Assembly (NCBI GenBank): GCA_020524245.1
Contig: JAIVLN010000001.1
Span: forward strand, 744,001-808,000
Reading direction: 5' to 3'
Source of the DNA: Rossellomorea aquimaris
GTDB taxonomy: Bacteria > Bacillota > Bacilli > Bacillales > Fictibacillaceae
Length of the DNA: 64,000 nt
Below, piece by piece: positions 1 to 8,644 of this stretch. The notes under the pieces were generated by a model, which saw only the letters and a list, made by a program, of their open reading frames with translations, had not been told where the DNA came from and ran no database searches. The number at the start of each line of letters is the position of its first letter. Within the stretch, counting starts at the first letter, position 1. A program made the position numbers and the translations under genes.

Positions 1-381
1 CAAGGCGACATCTATCATTTAGAGATGAGACCACTAGGCTTTCAATCCGGCATCGGTTATCTTTTGAAAAAGATGCCGAGTACGATTGTTATCCCTGTAA
101 CTCTGTACTATAGCTTCGGTATCCATCAGAAACCGGATGTTACCATGTTATATGGGGAACACATCCGATTGGATTGGGATCAGTATCCGAAGAAAACAAT
201 CTCCCATGAGCTCCAGAAAAAATTAGAGTCGCAGCTCAACGAGCATAAAGATCTCGTCGTTTCTGGACGTTGGCATGATGAAAATACGAAAGGATTGATT
301 CAACCCGGGCGATCGACGAGTGATCGTTTTGATTCATTCCAGAAGGAAGTGAAAAGATGGCTACGTTTCTCACAATCATAA
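1..381 (+). CDS. Lysophospholipid-type acyltransferase, C-terminal part (left-truncated)
   Basis: The reading frame is open from base 1 to a TAA at 379-381, so this is the 3' end of a gene that begins outside the window; an internal ATG at 25 is unlikely to be the true start. The visible 126 residues contain an RPLGFQSGIGYLLKK stretch followed by a hydrophobic IPVTLYYSFG segment, resembling the C-terminal half of PlsC-like acyltransferases; the catalytic HX4D box would lie upstream and is not visible. It overlaps the next gene by 25 bases, so it is in the carotenoid operon, where an acyltransferase (CrtO in Staphylococcus) acylates the glycosylated C30 carotenoid. The role is inferred from context. 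A general phospholipid acyltransferase is the alternative. Confidence 0.6.
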   Translation, partial: QGDIYHLEMRPLGFQSGIGYLLKKMPSTIVIPVTLYYSFGIHQKPDVTMLYGEHIRLDWDQYPKKTISHELQKKLESQLNEHKDLVVSGRWHDENTKGLIQPGRSTSDRFDSFQKEVKRWLRFSQS

Positions 382-1487
382 TTGTTTTGTTATTTTTACA
401 GCTGTTATTTGTCATGTGGAATGTTTCCCAGCTTCCTTCACTCGGTCATCCACTTCCCAACAACCATCTGGAGACTGACCTTCCCCTCATTTCAATTTTG
501 ATTCCAGCACGAAATGAGGAAAGTAACATCAAAGCATGTTTGGACTCCATATTACAAGAACAAGCGTACCCGATCGAAGTATGTGTGTTGGACGACCGTT
601 CCGATGACCGCACAGGAGAAATCGTAAAAGAGATAGCAGAAGGTGACCAGCGAGTTCGCCTCATTCACGGCGTTGAACTAGAAGAAGGTTGGATGGGCAA
701 GTCTTATGCATGTCATCAGCTCGCTCAACAAGCCAACGGGGAATGGCTCTTATTTTTGGATGCCGATCTCCGATTGAAACGAGGCACACTCGGAAAAGCG
801 ATCGCAACAGCGATGTATCAACGGAAAGGACTGATTACCGGCTTTCCGTTCCAGGAAGTGAACACGTGGCTTGAGAAATTGGTCGTGCCAATGATGATGT
901 TCACTATCGCTTGTCATCTGCCGATCCGTTTCGTCCAACATACGAAAGACCCGAAATTTGTGGCCGCTCACGGCGCGTTTCTTTTCATACATAAGAATAC
1001 GTACCAGAAGATTGGTGGACATGCTGCATTCAAGAAGGATCTGGTCGATGATATGAGTATGGGACGTGCTGTGAAAAAAGCAGGTGATCCAGTCATGCTC
1101 GCTGATGTACACAATGATCTGACGATGCGTATGTACGATAGAGCCTCCCAGGTGTGGAAAGGCTACAAAAAGAACTTATACCCGGGGATGGGCTACAATC
1201 CATGGTTGTTTGCAGGGGTGTTGACCTTCTATACTTGTGCTTATCTACTCCCCCTTCTCACCTTGATTGGATCCATCTTAATCCCAAGCTGGTTTTGGCC
1301 ATCTCTGATCGCCTATTCACTCGGTGTCATCATCAAGCTCGTCATTGATTGGAAGAACGGACAACCACTTTATCTAGCCTTCTTCCTCCCTTTCAGTATT
1401 TTGTTCGTTAATCTGATCGGAATTGATTCTTGGCGTGCTTCTCAATTTCAACAAGGCTACGAATGGAAAGGAAGGACCTACCAATGA
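357..1487 (+). CDS. crtQ: Family 2 glycosyltransferase, CrtQ-like (diaponeurosporenoate glycosyltransferase)
   Basis: 376 residues. A hydrophobic N-terminal segment (about residues 2-22) is followed by a GT2 domain: PLISILIPARNEE near residue 42, the nucleotide-sugar-binding LDDRSDDRT, and a DAD metal-binding motif in LFLDADLRL. Three or four hydrophobic helices lie at the C-terminus, and the protein ends in EWKGRTYQ, close to the tail of staphylococcal CrtQ. Expected reaction: transfer of glucose from a UDP-sugar to the carboxyl group of a C30 carotenoid acid at the membrane. The ATG at 357 has GAAGGAAGTGAAAAG in front of it and lies inside the preceding gene. The next gene starts within its stop codon (ATGA), indicating translational coupling. 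Confidence 0.8.
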   Translation: MATFLTIIIVLLFLQLLFVMWNVSQLPSLGHPLPNNHLETDLPLISILIPARNEESNIKACLDSILQEQAYPIEVCVLDDRSDDRTGEIVKEIAEGDQRVRLIHGVELEEGWMGKSYACHQLAQQANGEWLLFLDADLRLKRGTLGKAIATAMYQRKGLITGFPFQEVNTWLEKLVVPMMMFTIACHLPIRFVQHTKDPKFVAAHGAFLFIHKNTYQKIGGHAAFKKDLVDDMSMGRAVKKAGDPVMLADVHNDLTMRMYDRASQVWKGYKKNLYPGMGYNPWLFAGVLTFYTCAYLLPLLTLIGSILIPSWFWPSLIAYSLGVIIKLVIDWKNGQPLYLAFFLPFSILFVNLIGIDSWRASQFQQGYEWKGRTYQ

Positions 1488-2989
1488 AGAAAGTCATCGT
1501 ACTAGGAGGCGGGCTCGGTGGATTGTCTTCGGCAATCCGCCTTGCCAGTGCGGGTTACGAAGTCACATTAATTGAAAAACAACCTTCCTTAGGTGGGAAA
1601 CTACAATGCTACACTGAGAAAGGTTATACCTTCGACTTGGGTCCAAGTACGATCACGATGCCTTCTTCTTTTGGGGATGTTTTCCGAGCAGCTGGGCGGC
1701 ACATCGAAGACTATCTCACTTTTTATCCGATTACGCCGCTCACAAGGAACACTTTCTCAGACGGATCCATCGTCGATCTTGTGCCTGACGATGCACAAAT
1801 GGAAGACCAAATCGCTCAGTACAGTCCTGAAGATGCAAAAGCATACAAGTCATTTATGCAACAAGCTGGTAAAATGTATGAGACAGCTCAAGAACAATTT
1901 TTGAACCGTCTGTTGCTAACCTGGAAGGATAAGATGGACCCGGCATTGATGAGAGGCTTTGCGAACATTCGACCATTCACATCGTTACAGTCCTTGTTGA
2001 AGAAACATTTTCAACACCCGAATACATTGGCGATGTTCGGGCGTTACGCAACCTATGTAGGTTCTGATCCTTCCAAGTCCCCTGCCATCTTTTCCATGCT
2101 GGCTCACTTAGAAAAAGAAGGAACGATCCTAGGTGTGAAAGGTGGGACATATACAATCGTTCGTGCTTTTGAACAACTGGCAAATGAATTAGGGGTCACC
2201 ATTCATAAAAATACGGAAGCGACACGTATTGTGGTCCAGGGTAAAAAAGTCGTTGGTGTTGAAACGACGGATGGAGACTTTAAGGCTGACACTGTTGTCG
2301 CCAATGGTGATGTTTTGACTGTATATAACAATTTAATTGATGAATCAGACCGACCATCTTTTTCACAACGAAAAATCGAATCATATGAACCATCTTTATC
2401 CGGGTTTGTGACGTTAGTAGGGATTCCGAGAAAATACCCTGGTCTTGTGCATCATAACGTCTTCTTCCCGGAACAATATGAGAAGGAATTTGATGATATT
2501 TTCCATAAAAAGATTCCACCCAAAGATCCCACTCTCTATATCTGCAATTCCAGTCATTCTGATTTTGATGTCGCCGATAAGGGTTCATCTAACCCATTTA
2601 TTTTGGCAAATGCCTCATATCTATCTTCGTCCTGGGATTGGAATGAAGAAACGACTGCCATATATCGAGATCGGATCTTAGACAAACTCGAACAAGTCGG
2701 GTTGGATGGAATCAAAGAAAAGGCAGAGGTCCTTTCTACATACACACCTGAAGATTTACAAAAAGATACGTATGCCCACCGAGGCGCAATTTACGGAATC
2801 TCCTCTAACGGATTTCAGCAAACTTTCTTCCGTCCTTCCAATCGAGCAAAAGATATAGAAGGATTATGGTTTGCAGGCGGTACAACCCATCCAGGTGGTG
2901 GAACGCCCATCGTAACATTATGTGGAAGACTCGTCGCTGAAAAGATCATCGAAGAGGACGGATCTCATCAGGTGAAAGGAGTGTACTGA
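1484..2989 (+). CDS. C30 carotenoid desaturase/oxidase, CrtP (CrtNb)-like
   Basis: 501 residues from the ATG at 1484, which overlaps the crtQ stop (ATGA); an in-frame start further upstream would extend into crtQ and lacks support. The N-terminus has a Rossmann FAD motif, VIVLGGGLGGLSSAIRLASAG, then the phytoene-desaturase-family block FDLGPSTITMP. The C-terminal signature GLWFAGGTTHPGGGTP is the second FAD-binding element. Similarity along the length looks nearest to staphylococcal CrtP, which oxidises the terminal methyl of diaponeurosporene, rather than to the desaturase CrtN; I cannot separate these firmly by eye. No CrtM or second CrtN is visible, so those must lie upstream of the window. 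The stop overlaps the fni start by one base. Confidence 0.8.
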   Translation: MKKVIVLGGGLGGLSSAIRLASAGYEVTLIEKQPSLGGKLQCYTEKGYTFDLGPSTITMPSSFGDVFRAAGRHIEDYLTFYPITPLTRNTFSDGSIVDLVPDDAQMEDQIAQYSPEDAKAYKSFMQQAGKMYETAQEQFLNRLLLTWKDKMDPALMRGFANIRPFTSLQSLLKKHFQHPNTLAMFGRYATYVGSDPSKSPAIFSMLAHLEKEGTILGVKGGTYTIVRAFEQLANELGVTIHKNTEATRIVVQGKKVVGVETTDGDFKADTVVANGDVLTVYNNLIDESDRPSFSQRKIESYEPSLSGFVTLVGIPRKYPGLVHHNVFFPEQYEKEFDDIFHKKIPPKDPTLYICNSSHSDFDVADKGSSNPFILANASYLSSSWDWNEETTAIYRDRILDKLEQVGLDGIKEKAEVLSTYTPEDLQKDTYAHRGAIYGISSNGFQQTFFRPSNRAKDIEGLWFAGGTTHPGGGTPIVTLCGRLVAEKIIEEDGSHQVKGVY

Positions 2990-4035
2990 TGACAACAGAG
3001 AATCGAACATCTAAAAGAAAATCCGAACATATTGACATCGTACTGAACGAAGAAGTAACAGCCAAATCCGTCACCACGGGTTTTGACGATTTTCAATTCC
3101 GGCACCTTGCCCTTCCTGAAATTGATTTTTCAGAGATTGGTTTGGAAACGGAATTTTTGAGTATACCGATGAAAACACCATTCCTGATCAGTTCAATGAC
3201 AGGAGGAACAGAGGTTGCCTGGAAGATCAACCGTACCCTTGCCGCTGTGGCAGAGGAAAGAGGCTGGGCCATGGGTACTGGTTCCATTCGGTCTGCAATC
3301 GAAAATGAAGACACGGCATACACCTTCAATGTCCGTAAATACGCACCAAACATTCCGATCATCGCGAATCTTGGAGCTGTCCAGTTCAACTATGGTTACG
3401 GGATCGATCAATGTAAAAAAGCCGTAGAATTAGCAGAGGCTGATGCTCTTGTGTTGCATCTGAACAGTTTGCAGGAAATTTTTCAACCAGAAGGCGACAC
3501 GAACTTCAGAAGTTTGTTACCGAAGATTGAACAGGTTTGTAAAGAGCTTGATGTTCCTGTGGGGATCAAAGAAGTCGGCTGGGGAATCAGCAGTGAACTT
3601 GCCAAAGAGCTGTATGATATAGGCGTTTCCTTTGTAGACGTTGCTGGCGCAGGTGGTACGACATGGAGTCAAGTCGAAAAATACAGGAACAAAACCGATT
3701 CCATGAAGCGACGGGCTGCTGAAACTTTCCGTGAATGGGGTATTCCGACAAGTCGTTGCATCCGTGAAATCAGTGCGCGTGTACCAGAATGTCCTTTAAT
3801 CGGCAGTGGCGGTTTACGAAATGGTCTCGATGCTGCTAAAGCCCTTGCCCTGGGTGCTGATGTCGTCGGCTTTGGTCGCTCGGTCCTCCACTCCGCGGTA
3901 GAATCTGAAGAACTTTTATCAGAGGTGTTAGAGCAAATCGAACTTGAATGTAAAATCGCCATGTTCGGAATTGGTGTGGCAGCAGTAAACGAACTGAAAA
4001 ATACAGACCGGCTTGAAATTAAAGTCGGTGGTTAA
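2989..4035 (+). CDS. fni: Type 2 isopentenyl-diphosphate delta-isomerase (FMN-dependent)
   Basis: 348 residues. The TIM-barrel protein interconverts isopentenyl and dimethylallyl diphosphate using reduced FMN and Mg2+. Visible family features are an N-terminal KSEHIDIVLNE segment, SSMTGGTE near residue 67, the GIKEVGWGIS strand and the phosphate-binding GSGGLRNGLDAAKALALGAD near the C-terminus. Length is normal for the family. The ATG shares a base with the preceding stop (TGATG), so it is the last gene of the carotenoid operon, ending at the hairpin at 4044-4076. Its place here suggests that C5 precursor supply is tuned together with pigment synthesis. Confidence 0.92.
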   Translation: MTTENRTSKRKSEHIDIVLNEEVTAKSVTTGFDDFQFRHLALPEIDFSEIGLETEFLSIPMKTPFLISSMTGGTEVAWKINRTLAAVAEERGWAMGTGSIRSAIENEDTAYTFNVRKYAPNIPIIANLGAVQFNYGYGIDQCKKAVELAEADALVLHLNSLQEIFQPEGDTNFRSLLPKIEQVCKELDVPVGIKEVGWGISSELAKELYDIGVSFVDVAGAGGTTWSQVEKYRNKTDSMKRRAAETFREWGIPTSRCIREISARVPECPLIGSGGLRNGLDAAKALALGADVVGFGRSVLHSAVESEELLSEVLEQIELECKIAMFGIGVAAVNELKNTDRLEIKVGG

Positions 4036-4043
4036 AAAAGTCG

Positions 4044-4076
4044 AAAGCCGAACCTCCTCATGGAAGTTCGGCTTTT
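4044..4076 (+). terminator. Terminator after the carotenoid operon
   Basis: Inverted repeat AAAGCCGAAC / GTTCGGCTTT with a 12-base loop followed by T-rich sequence. It sits between the convergent fni and RND pump genes and can serve both strands. Confidence 0.8.
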
Positions 4077-4080
4077 ACGT

Positions 4081-7000
4081 TTAATCAAATTTTCGATATC
4101 TGCCGATGGCATTATACAATACTGGGACAAAAACGAGTGTCAGTAACGTTGAGGTCGTCAGTCCCCCGATGACCGTTATCGCCAATCCTTTCGAAATCAA
4201 TCCTGAAGCTGAATTAGATAAAGCTAAAGGTACCAATGCAAAGATTGTCGCAAGAGCTGTCATTAGAATCGGACGTAAACGGGTCGATGAAGCCTCTATA
4301 ATTGATTCTGTCAATCCTATGCCTTCTTTCCGGTTCGTTTCTACACGATCCAAGAGAACGACAGCATTCGTAACGACAATTCCGATCAGCATCAACATTC
4401 CAATCATGGCACTCATAGATAACGTTTGACCTGAAATGAGCAATCCAGCCAAGGAGCCAATCGGTATAAAAATCAAGGAAGATAAGATGACAAGTGGCGT
4501 GATGATCCCGCCAAAAGTGATACTTAATACGAGGAAGACCAACCCGACTGCGGCTCCCATCGCTAATCCAAGATCAGCGAATCCTTCCGAAATCATCTCA
4601 ATACCGCCTGTTACCTCTAGTTCAACATCTCCCGGAAGACTTAAAGATTGAAGATCGCTCTCGACCATACGGGAGACTTCTGTTGTATCATCTCCCTTGA
4701 TGGTAGCCGAGACGGTATTAGCGGTCTCTCCATCCTGGTGCTTGATCGAAGACGGCACCTGGAGCTCTTCAATGTCAGCCACTTCATTCAAAGGTTTCGG
4801 CCCCTCTACTGTTTGAACGGTGAATTGTTCTAGATCCTCTTTAGAGTCGAAGGTTTCATCAAACGAAAGTTCCATATCCCATTCTTCGTTGTCGATCTTG
4901 ATCGTTCCACCATTGATGTTGTTCAACCTTTCCCGGATCGGTTGCATCAATTGATATGGGCTTACATTCAACTCCTCTCCCGTTTCGGTCAGTTGAAGTT
5001 GATACTTCGTTTGCGTATCTTTTAGATCATTCTTCACATTCTTTAATCGATCATCTTGCTCTAAAAGGTTAGCAACCTGAGTGGATGCTTCTGATAATTG
5101 GTCCAAATCATCGCTGTACAATTTCACATCAATCGTATTACCTGTAGGAGGTCCCTCTTGTTGGATTTCCATTGCTTTCACAGTGGTTGAAGGGTACTCT
5201 TTTTGCGCCGCTTCTAATATCTCCACCTCATATTGAGGCATGATTTGATCAATTGAAGCACCTTCCTTCAACTTAACGAAAAAGCGAGCCACATTTTCCG
5301 TAGTCGTAGCCGTCACCCCTGGCATTTGTTGTTGACTGGAAAATCCAATCGACACTTGACTGTAATCGATGGCTTCTTCTTCCGCAAGAAGCGCTTCGAT
5401 TTGTTGTGCAAGTGTACTGGACTCTTCCAGGGTCGTATCTTCTGGTAAGGTGACCTCGACTTCAAACGAATCACTTCCTTCTGATGGAAGAAAAGAGACC
5501 CCTAATGCTGGTACCATTGAGAACGAGCCTACTAAAAGAACGATGGATAGAGTAAATACAATCCATTTACGATTCAATGCACCTTGTAAGAATTTTTCGT
5601 AGCGACCAATGAGCTTGCCCTTCTTAGATTTATGACTCACATTTTTGAAGAAGTATTTTCCTAAGACAGGGATAAGCACAATCGCTACAATTAATGAGAT
5701 CGTTACAGAGAAAATAACTGATAAACTGAATGGACGGAAAAATTCGCCCAGGATCCCGCTTACGAATCCAAGTGGTAAGAACACAATCAATGTCGCGACA
5801 GTTGAAGAAGCAACCGGCCCTAACACTTCTTTCGTCGCTTTATAAATCAGCTCTTTCTGTTCCATTTCAGGATGCAGTTGCTTCCATCGGTAAATGTTTT
5901 CAATGACGACGATACTATCATCGACAATCCGACCAACCGCGACCGCCATACCACCTAAGGTCATGATGTTAAGCGTGTAACCAAATTGCTCAAGTAACGC
6001 TATCGAACCAAGTATGGAAAGAGGCAAGGAAATAATGGCAATGATTGTCGCCCGGATATTACGTAAGAATAGGAGAATCACCAGGACGGTGAATAACGCA
6101 CCGAACCCACCTTCTTTCAACAGAGCAGAAATGGATTTATTGACCTCTTCTCCCTGGTCCATGATGGTATAGAGTTCATATCCTTTGTCCTCTGTCTTCT
6201 CTTCTAGATAGGATTGAACAGCCTCCGCTACCTCAGCCGTGTTTGCATCCTGGGTTTTGATGACCTCCAATAAAATACTGTCCTCCCCGTTAAAGCGGGA
6301 GATTTCAGTACGCTCCCTGTTCTGCTTGACCTCAGCAATTTCAGATAAGGCAACTTTTGTCTGAGTCGGAGTAGGTTGATTCTGCATTGGAGCTGTTTGA
6401 CCCTGTGATGGTGGTTGACTGTTTGTATCTGCTCCTTGACCATTCCCATTTTGTGTCTGAACAGGAATCTCGATCTCTTCGATTCCCTTAAAACTCTCGA
6501 TACTTCCTTTCAGCTCAACCGGTATAGATGATCCAGACTCATCGAGGGTTCCGAACGGAAGCTTATAATCTGCCTGTTGAATGGCTTCTTTTATATCAGA
6601 CAAGGTCAATCCATACGAAGAAGCTTTCTCCTCATCTACTTCCACAAAAACCTTGGTTTCTGTTTTACCTGTGACCTGAACACTTGAGACACCCTCCAGG
6701 TTCTCTAGATACGGTACGATTGTGGACTCGACATCTTCTTGAAGTGCACCAAGATCCGCATCCGATATCGCAGCCTGATAAATCGGTATGGAACTTGAAG
6801 AGACGGCTAAAACTTTCGCCTCGGCATCATCCGGTAACGTCAATCCATTGATTTTATTCTGAACTTCCGATTGAAGTTCATCGATATCTTCACCGAACGG
6901 GTACATGATGGTAATCAACGACAGATTTTCTCTGGAAGTACTCGAAATAGACTCGTATCCCTCCATGTTCAATAACACATCTTCTATCGGTTTCGTCACG

Positions 7001-7188
7001 CTCTCTTCCACTTCTTCTGTAGAAGCATTCGGATAGACGGTTTGTACGGTCATAACTGGGAACGTCACATCCGGAAACGTCTCTACCTTTATTTGATTGG
7101 TTGCTACAATCCCACTGACCACAACGAGAGCGGTCAGGATCAGAATGGCAACCATGTTCTTCAAGCTAAACTTTGTCATCCAACTCAT
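4081..7188 (-). CDS. RND-family efflux transporter (SwrC/AcrB-like)
   Basis: About 1035 residues. An integral membrane proton-driven exporter with 12 predicted helices and two large extracytoplasmic loops. Visible features are FSLKNMVAILILTALVV (TM1), the ETFPDV segment, the TM4 proton-relay motif in VAVGRIVDDSIVVIEN, and the duplicated second half. A Q/P/T-rich linker of about 35 residues (QPPSQGQTAPMQNQPTPTQ) is inserted in the first periplasmic-type domain. Start choice: AAAGGAG at 7200-7206 is 11 bases from the ATG at 7188 (MSWMTKFSLKN, which fits homologues) but only 2 bases from the ATG at 7197. No membrane-fusion partner or outer channel is present, as usual for Gram-positive RND proteins. 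The neighbouring two-component system may control it. SwrC exports surfactin in B. subtilis; the substrate here is unknown. Confidence 0.85.
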   Translation of the reverse strand: MSWMTKFSLKNMVAILILTALVVVSGIVATNQIKVETFPDVTFPVMTVQTVYPNASTEEVEESVTKPIEDVLLNMEGYESISSTSRENLSLITIMYPFGEDIDELQSEVQNKINGLTLPDDAEAKVLAVSSSSIPIYQAAISDADLGALQEDVESTIVPYLENLEGVSSVQVTGKTETKVFVEVDEEKASSYGLTLSDIKEAIQQADYKLPFGTLDESGSSIPVELKGSIESFKGIEEIEIPVQTQNGNGQGADTNSQPPSQGQTAPMQNQPTPTQTKVALSEIAEVKQNRERTEISRFNGEDSILLEVIKTQDANTAEVAEAVQSYLEEKTEDKGYELYTIMDQGEEVNKSISALLKEGGFGALFTVLVILLFLRNIRATIIAIISLPLSILGSIALLEQFGYTLNIMTLGGMAVAVGRIVDDSIVVIENIYRWKQLHPEMEQKELIYKATKEVLGPVASSTVATLIVFLPLGFVSGILGEFFRPFSLSVIFSVTISLIVAIVLIPVLGKYFFKNVSHKSKKGKLIGRYEKFLQGALNRKWIVFTLSIVLLVGSFSMVPALGVSFLPSEGSDSFEVEVTLPEDTTLEESSTLAQQIEALLAEEEAIDYSQVSIGFSSQQQMPGVTATTTENVARFFVKLKEGASIDQIMPQYEVEILEAAQKEYPSTTVKAMEIQQEGPPTGNTIDVKLYSDDLDQLSEASTQVANLLEQDDRLKNVKNDLKDTQTKYQLQLTETGEELNVSPYQLMQPIRERLNNINGGTIKIDNEEWDMELSFDETFDSKEDLEQFTVQTVEGPKPLNEVADIEELQVPSSIKHQDGETANTVSATIKGDDTTEVSRMVESDLQSLSLPGDVELEVTGGIEMISEGFADLGLAMGAAVGLVFLVLSITFGGIITPLVILSSLIFIPIGSLAGLLISGQTLSMSAMIGMLMLIGIVVTNAVVLLDRVETNRKEGIGLTESIIEASSTRLRPILMTALATIFALVPLALSNSASGLISKGLAITVIGGLTTSTLLTLVFVPVLYNAIGRYRKFD

Positions 7189-7234
7189 ATTTGTCATGAC
7201 TCCTTTCAATGATCTAGTTTGAGGATACTCATGA

Positions 7235-7256
7235 AATATGAACTGAATATGAACTC
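7235..7256. promoter_or_regulatory. Tandem 11-bp repeat, candidate response-regulator site upstream of the RND pump
   Basis: AATATGAACTG at 7235-7245 is followed directly by AATATGAACTC at 7246-7256. Direct repeats with 11-bp spacing are the usual binding arrangement of OmpR/PhoB-family regulators, and such a regulator is encoded at 8641-9315. The site lies about 47 bases upstream of the pump start. Confidence 0.5.
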
Positions 7257-7263
7257 ATGAAAA

Positions 7264-7290
7264 AAAGATGGAGGATGATCCTCCATCTTT
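7264..7290 (-). terminator. Terminator overlapping the end of the histidine kinase gene
   Basis: AAAGATGGAGGAT / ATCCTCCATCTTT, 13-bp arms around one base, followed by a T run on the minus strand. The kinase stop codon (7289-7291) lies inside the right arm. It separates the two-component operon from the pump gene. Confidence 0.85.
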
Positions 7291-8644
7291 AGTAGTGAGC
7301 TTTGAGTGGAAGAGTGACGTAAAAAGTAGTGCCCACTCCGACATCGCTTTCTACTTCAATTTTCCCACCATGCAATTGGGTAATTTTCTGAGCAATTGAG
7401 AGTCCTAACCCATTCCCATTGTTTTGCTTCGATCGGGACGGATCGACTTTATAAAATCGATCAAAAATACGATGCTGTTCTTCTTCAGCAATCCCTTCAC
7501 CATGGTCGCTAATCGCGATCTCCACATGATCAAACGAAGCTTTAGCCGTAACCTTTATGATACCTCCGACTGGATTGTAACGGATTGCATTCGTCAACAA
7601 GTTGATCCAAACTTGTTCCAGTTGATCTTTGTCTCCTTCAATTTTCAATGGTTTTACATCTAATTGAATGTCGTTCTCTTTGGCGGTCCATTGAGGTTCA
7701 AGAAAGGTGATCACCCTTCTCAACTGTTCATCTAACTGATAAGGGACCGGTTGAATTGGATCCTGATCCGTATCCAATCGGGCAAGCTTTAATAGATTTT
7801 GACTTAAAACCGACAATCTCTTACTTTCTTGCTCGATGATGGACAGATACTCCTTTTGCTGACTAGCATCCTTCACAACGCCATCTTTCAAAGCTTTTGC
7901 AAATCCCTGTATCGAGGTCAATGGTGTTTGGATTTCATGTGAAACGTTCGTTACGAACTGATGTCTCATCTCATCTAATTCACCTAACCCCCTCGTCATT
8001 TGGTTGAAACTGTTCGTAAGGTTTCCGAGCTCGTCTTTCCTTTTGTTCTTAATGAAAACATTGAAATTGCCTCGGGCCAGCTCTTTTGTTGACTGAGTCA
8101 TTTCTTTGATTGGACTGATGATCCATCTAGTCGAAATCAGGAAAATGACACTTCCTATGACAAGTATCGTACTAAACAGAATCAACATAAGCTTTTCAAA
8201 GTCCTGAAAGAAAAATTTGAAATTCGGCCTTAAAAACAAGGCATAGGATTCCTCGCCTTTTTGAAAAGGAAGTCCCACCACTTTTCTCGGTGGCAGGTCA
8301 TGACCTCTATAAACCCCACCTGCGAGAACTTTTTGAAGCTCATCATCTTGTAAGCCCCATTGATCGAGGTTTTTACCATACACGGGTGTGTCTGATTGTT
8401 CTTTCATCAACAATAAGTCAAAGCTGACCGATGACATGGAATCAAAGTACAACGTTTCATCCATCTCTGGGGTTCCTTTATACAATTGGATGATGTCTTT
8501 TCCAACTTCCTCCATCCGGGTTTCGAGGCGATCTCCTACCTGATACATGTGGATTCGACCTGAAATGAGAAACGTGATGATCAAACTGATGAGAATAGCA
8601 CCTAGGAACGTGAGGACAATTTGTACATATAGGGTTTTCATCAT
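7289..8644 (-). CDS. Sensor histidine kinase
   Basis: 451 residues. TM1 is at about residues 8-28, an extracytoplasmic sensor region of about 120 residues follows, and TM2 is at about 152-172. Then come a HAMP domain, a HisKA domain with the phosphorylated His236 in FVTNVSHEIQTP, and a HATPase domain with N box (NLLTNAIRYN), DHGEGI and GLGLSIAQK. It autophosphorylates and passes phosphate to the regulator encoded just upstream. The start ATG at 8644 overlaps the regulator stop (ATGATG), so they are co-translated. The nearby pump gene and its 11-bp repeat suggest that this pair senses envelope stress or a toxic amphiphile; that is inference. Confidence 0.9.
   Translation of the reverse strand: MMKTLYVQIVLTFLGAILISLIITFLISGRIHMYQVGDRLETRMEEVGKDIIQLYKGTPEMDETLYFDSMSSVSFDLLLMKEQSDTPVYGKNLDQWGLQDDELQKVLAGGVYRGHDLPPRKVVGLPFQKGEESYALFLRPNFKFFFQDFEKLMLILFSTILVIGSVIFLISTRWIISPIKEMTQSTKELARGNFNVFIKNKRKDELGNLTNSFNQMTRGLGELDEMRHQFVTNVSHEIQTPLTSIQGFAKALKDGVVKDASQQKEYLSIIEQESKRLSVLSQNLLKLARLDTDQDPIQPVPYQLDEQLRRVITFLEPQWTAKENDIQLDVKPLKIEGDKDQLEQVWINLLTNAIRYNPVGGIIKVTAKASFDHVEIAISDHGEGIAEEEQHRIFDRFYKVDPSRSKQNNGNGLGLSIAQKITQLHGGKIEVESDVGVGTTFYVTLPLKAHY

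Noticed and set aside
4106-4651. Plus-strand open frames of 107 and 71 codons
   Set aside because: Antisense shadows of the RND gene, without ribosome sites or family resemblance. Similar antisense frames over the ANL ligases, PucR, preA and the NCS1 permease were also dismissed.
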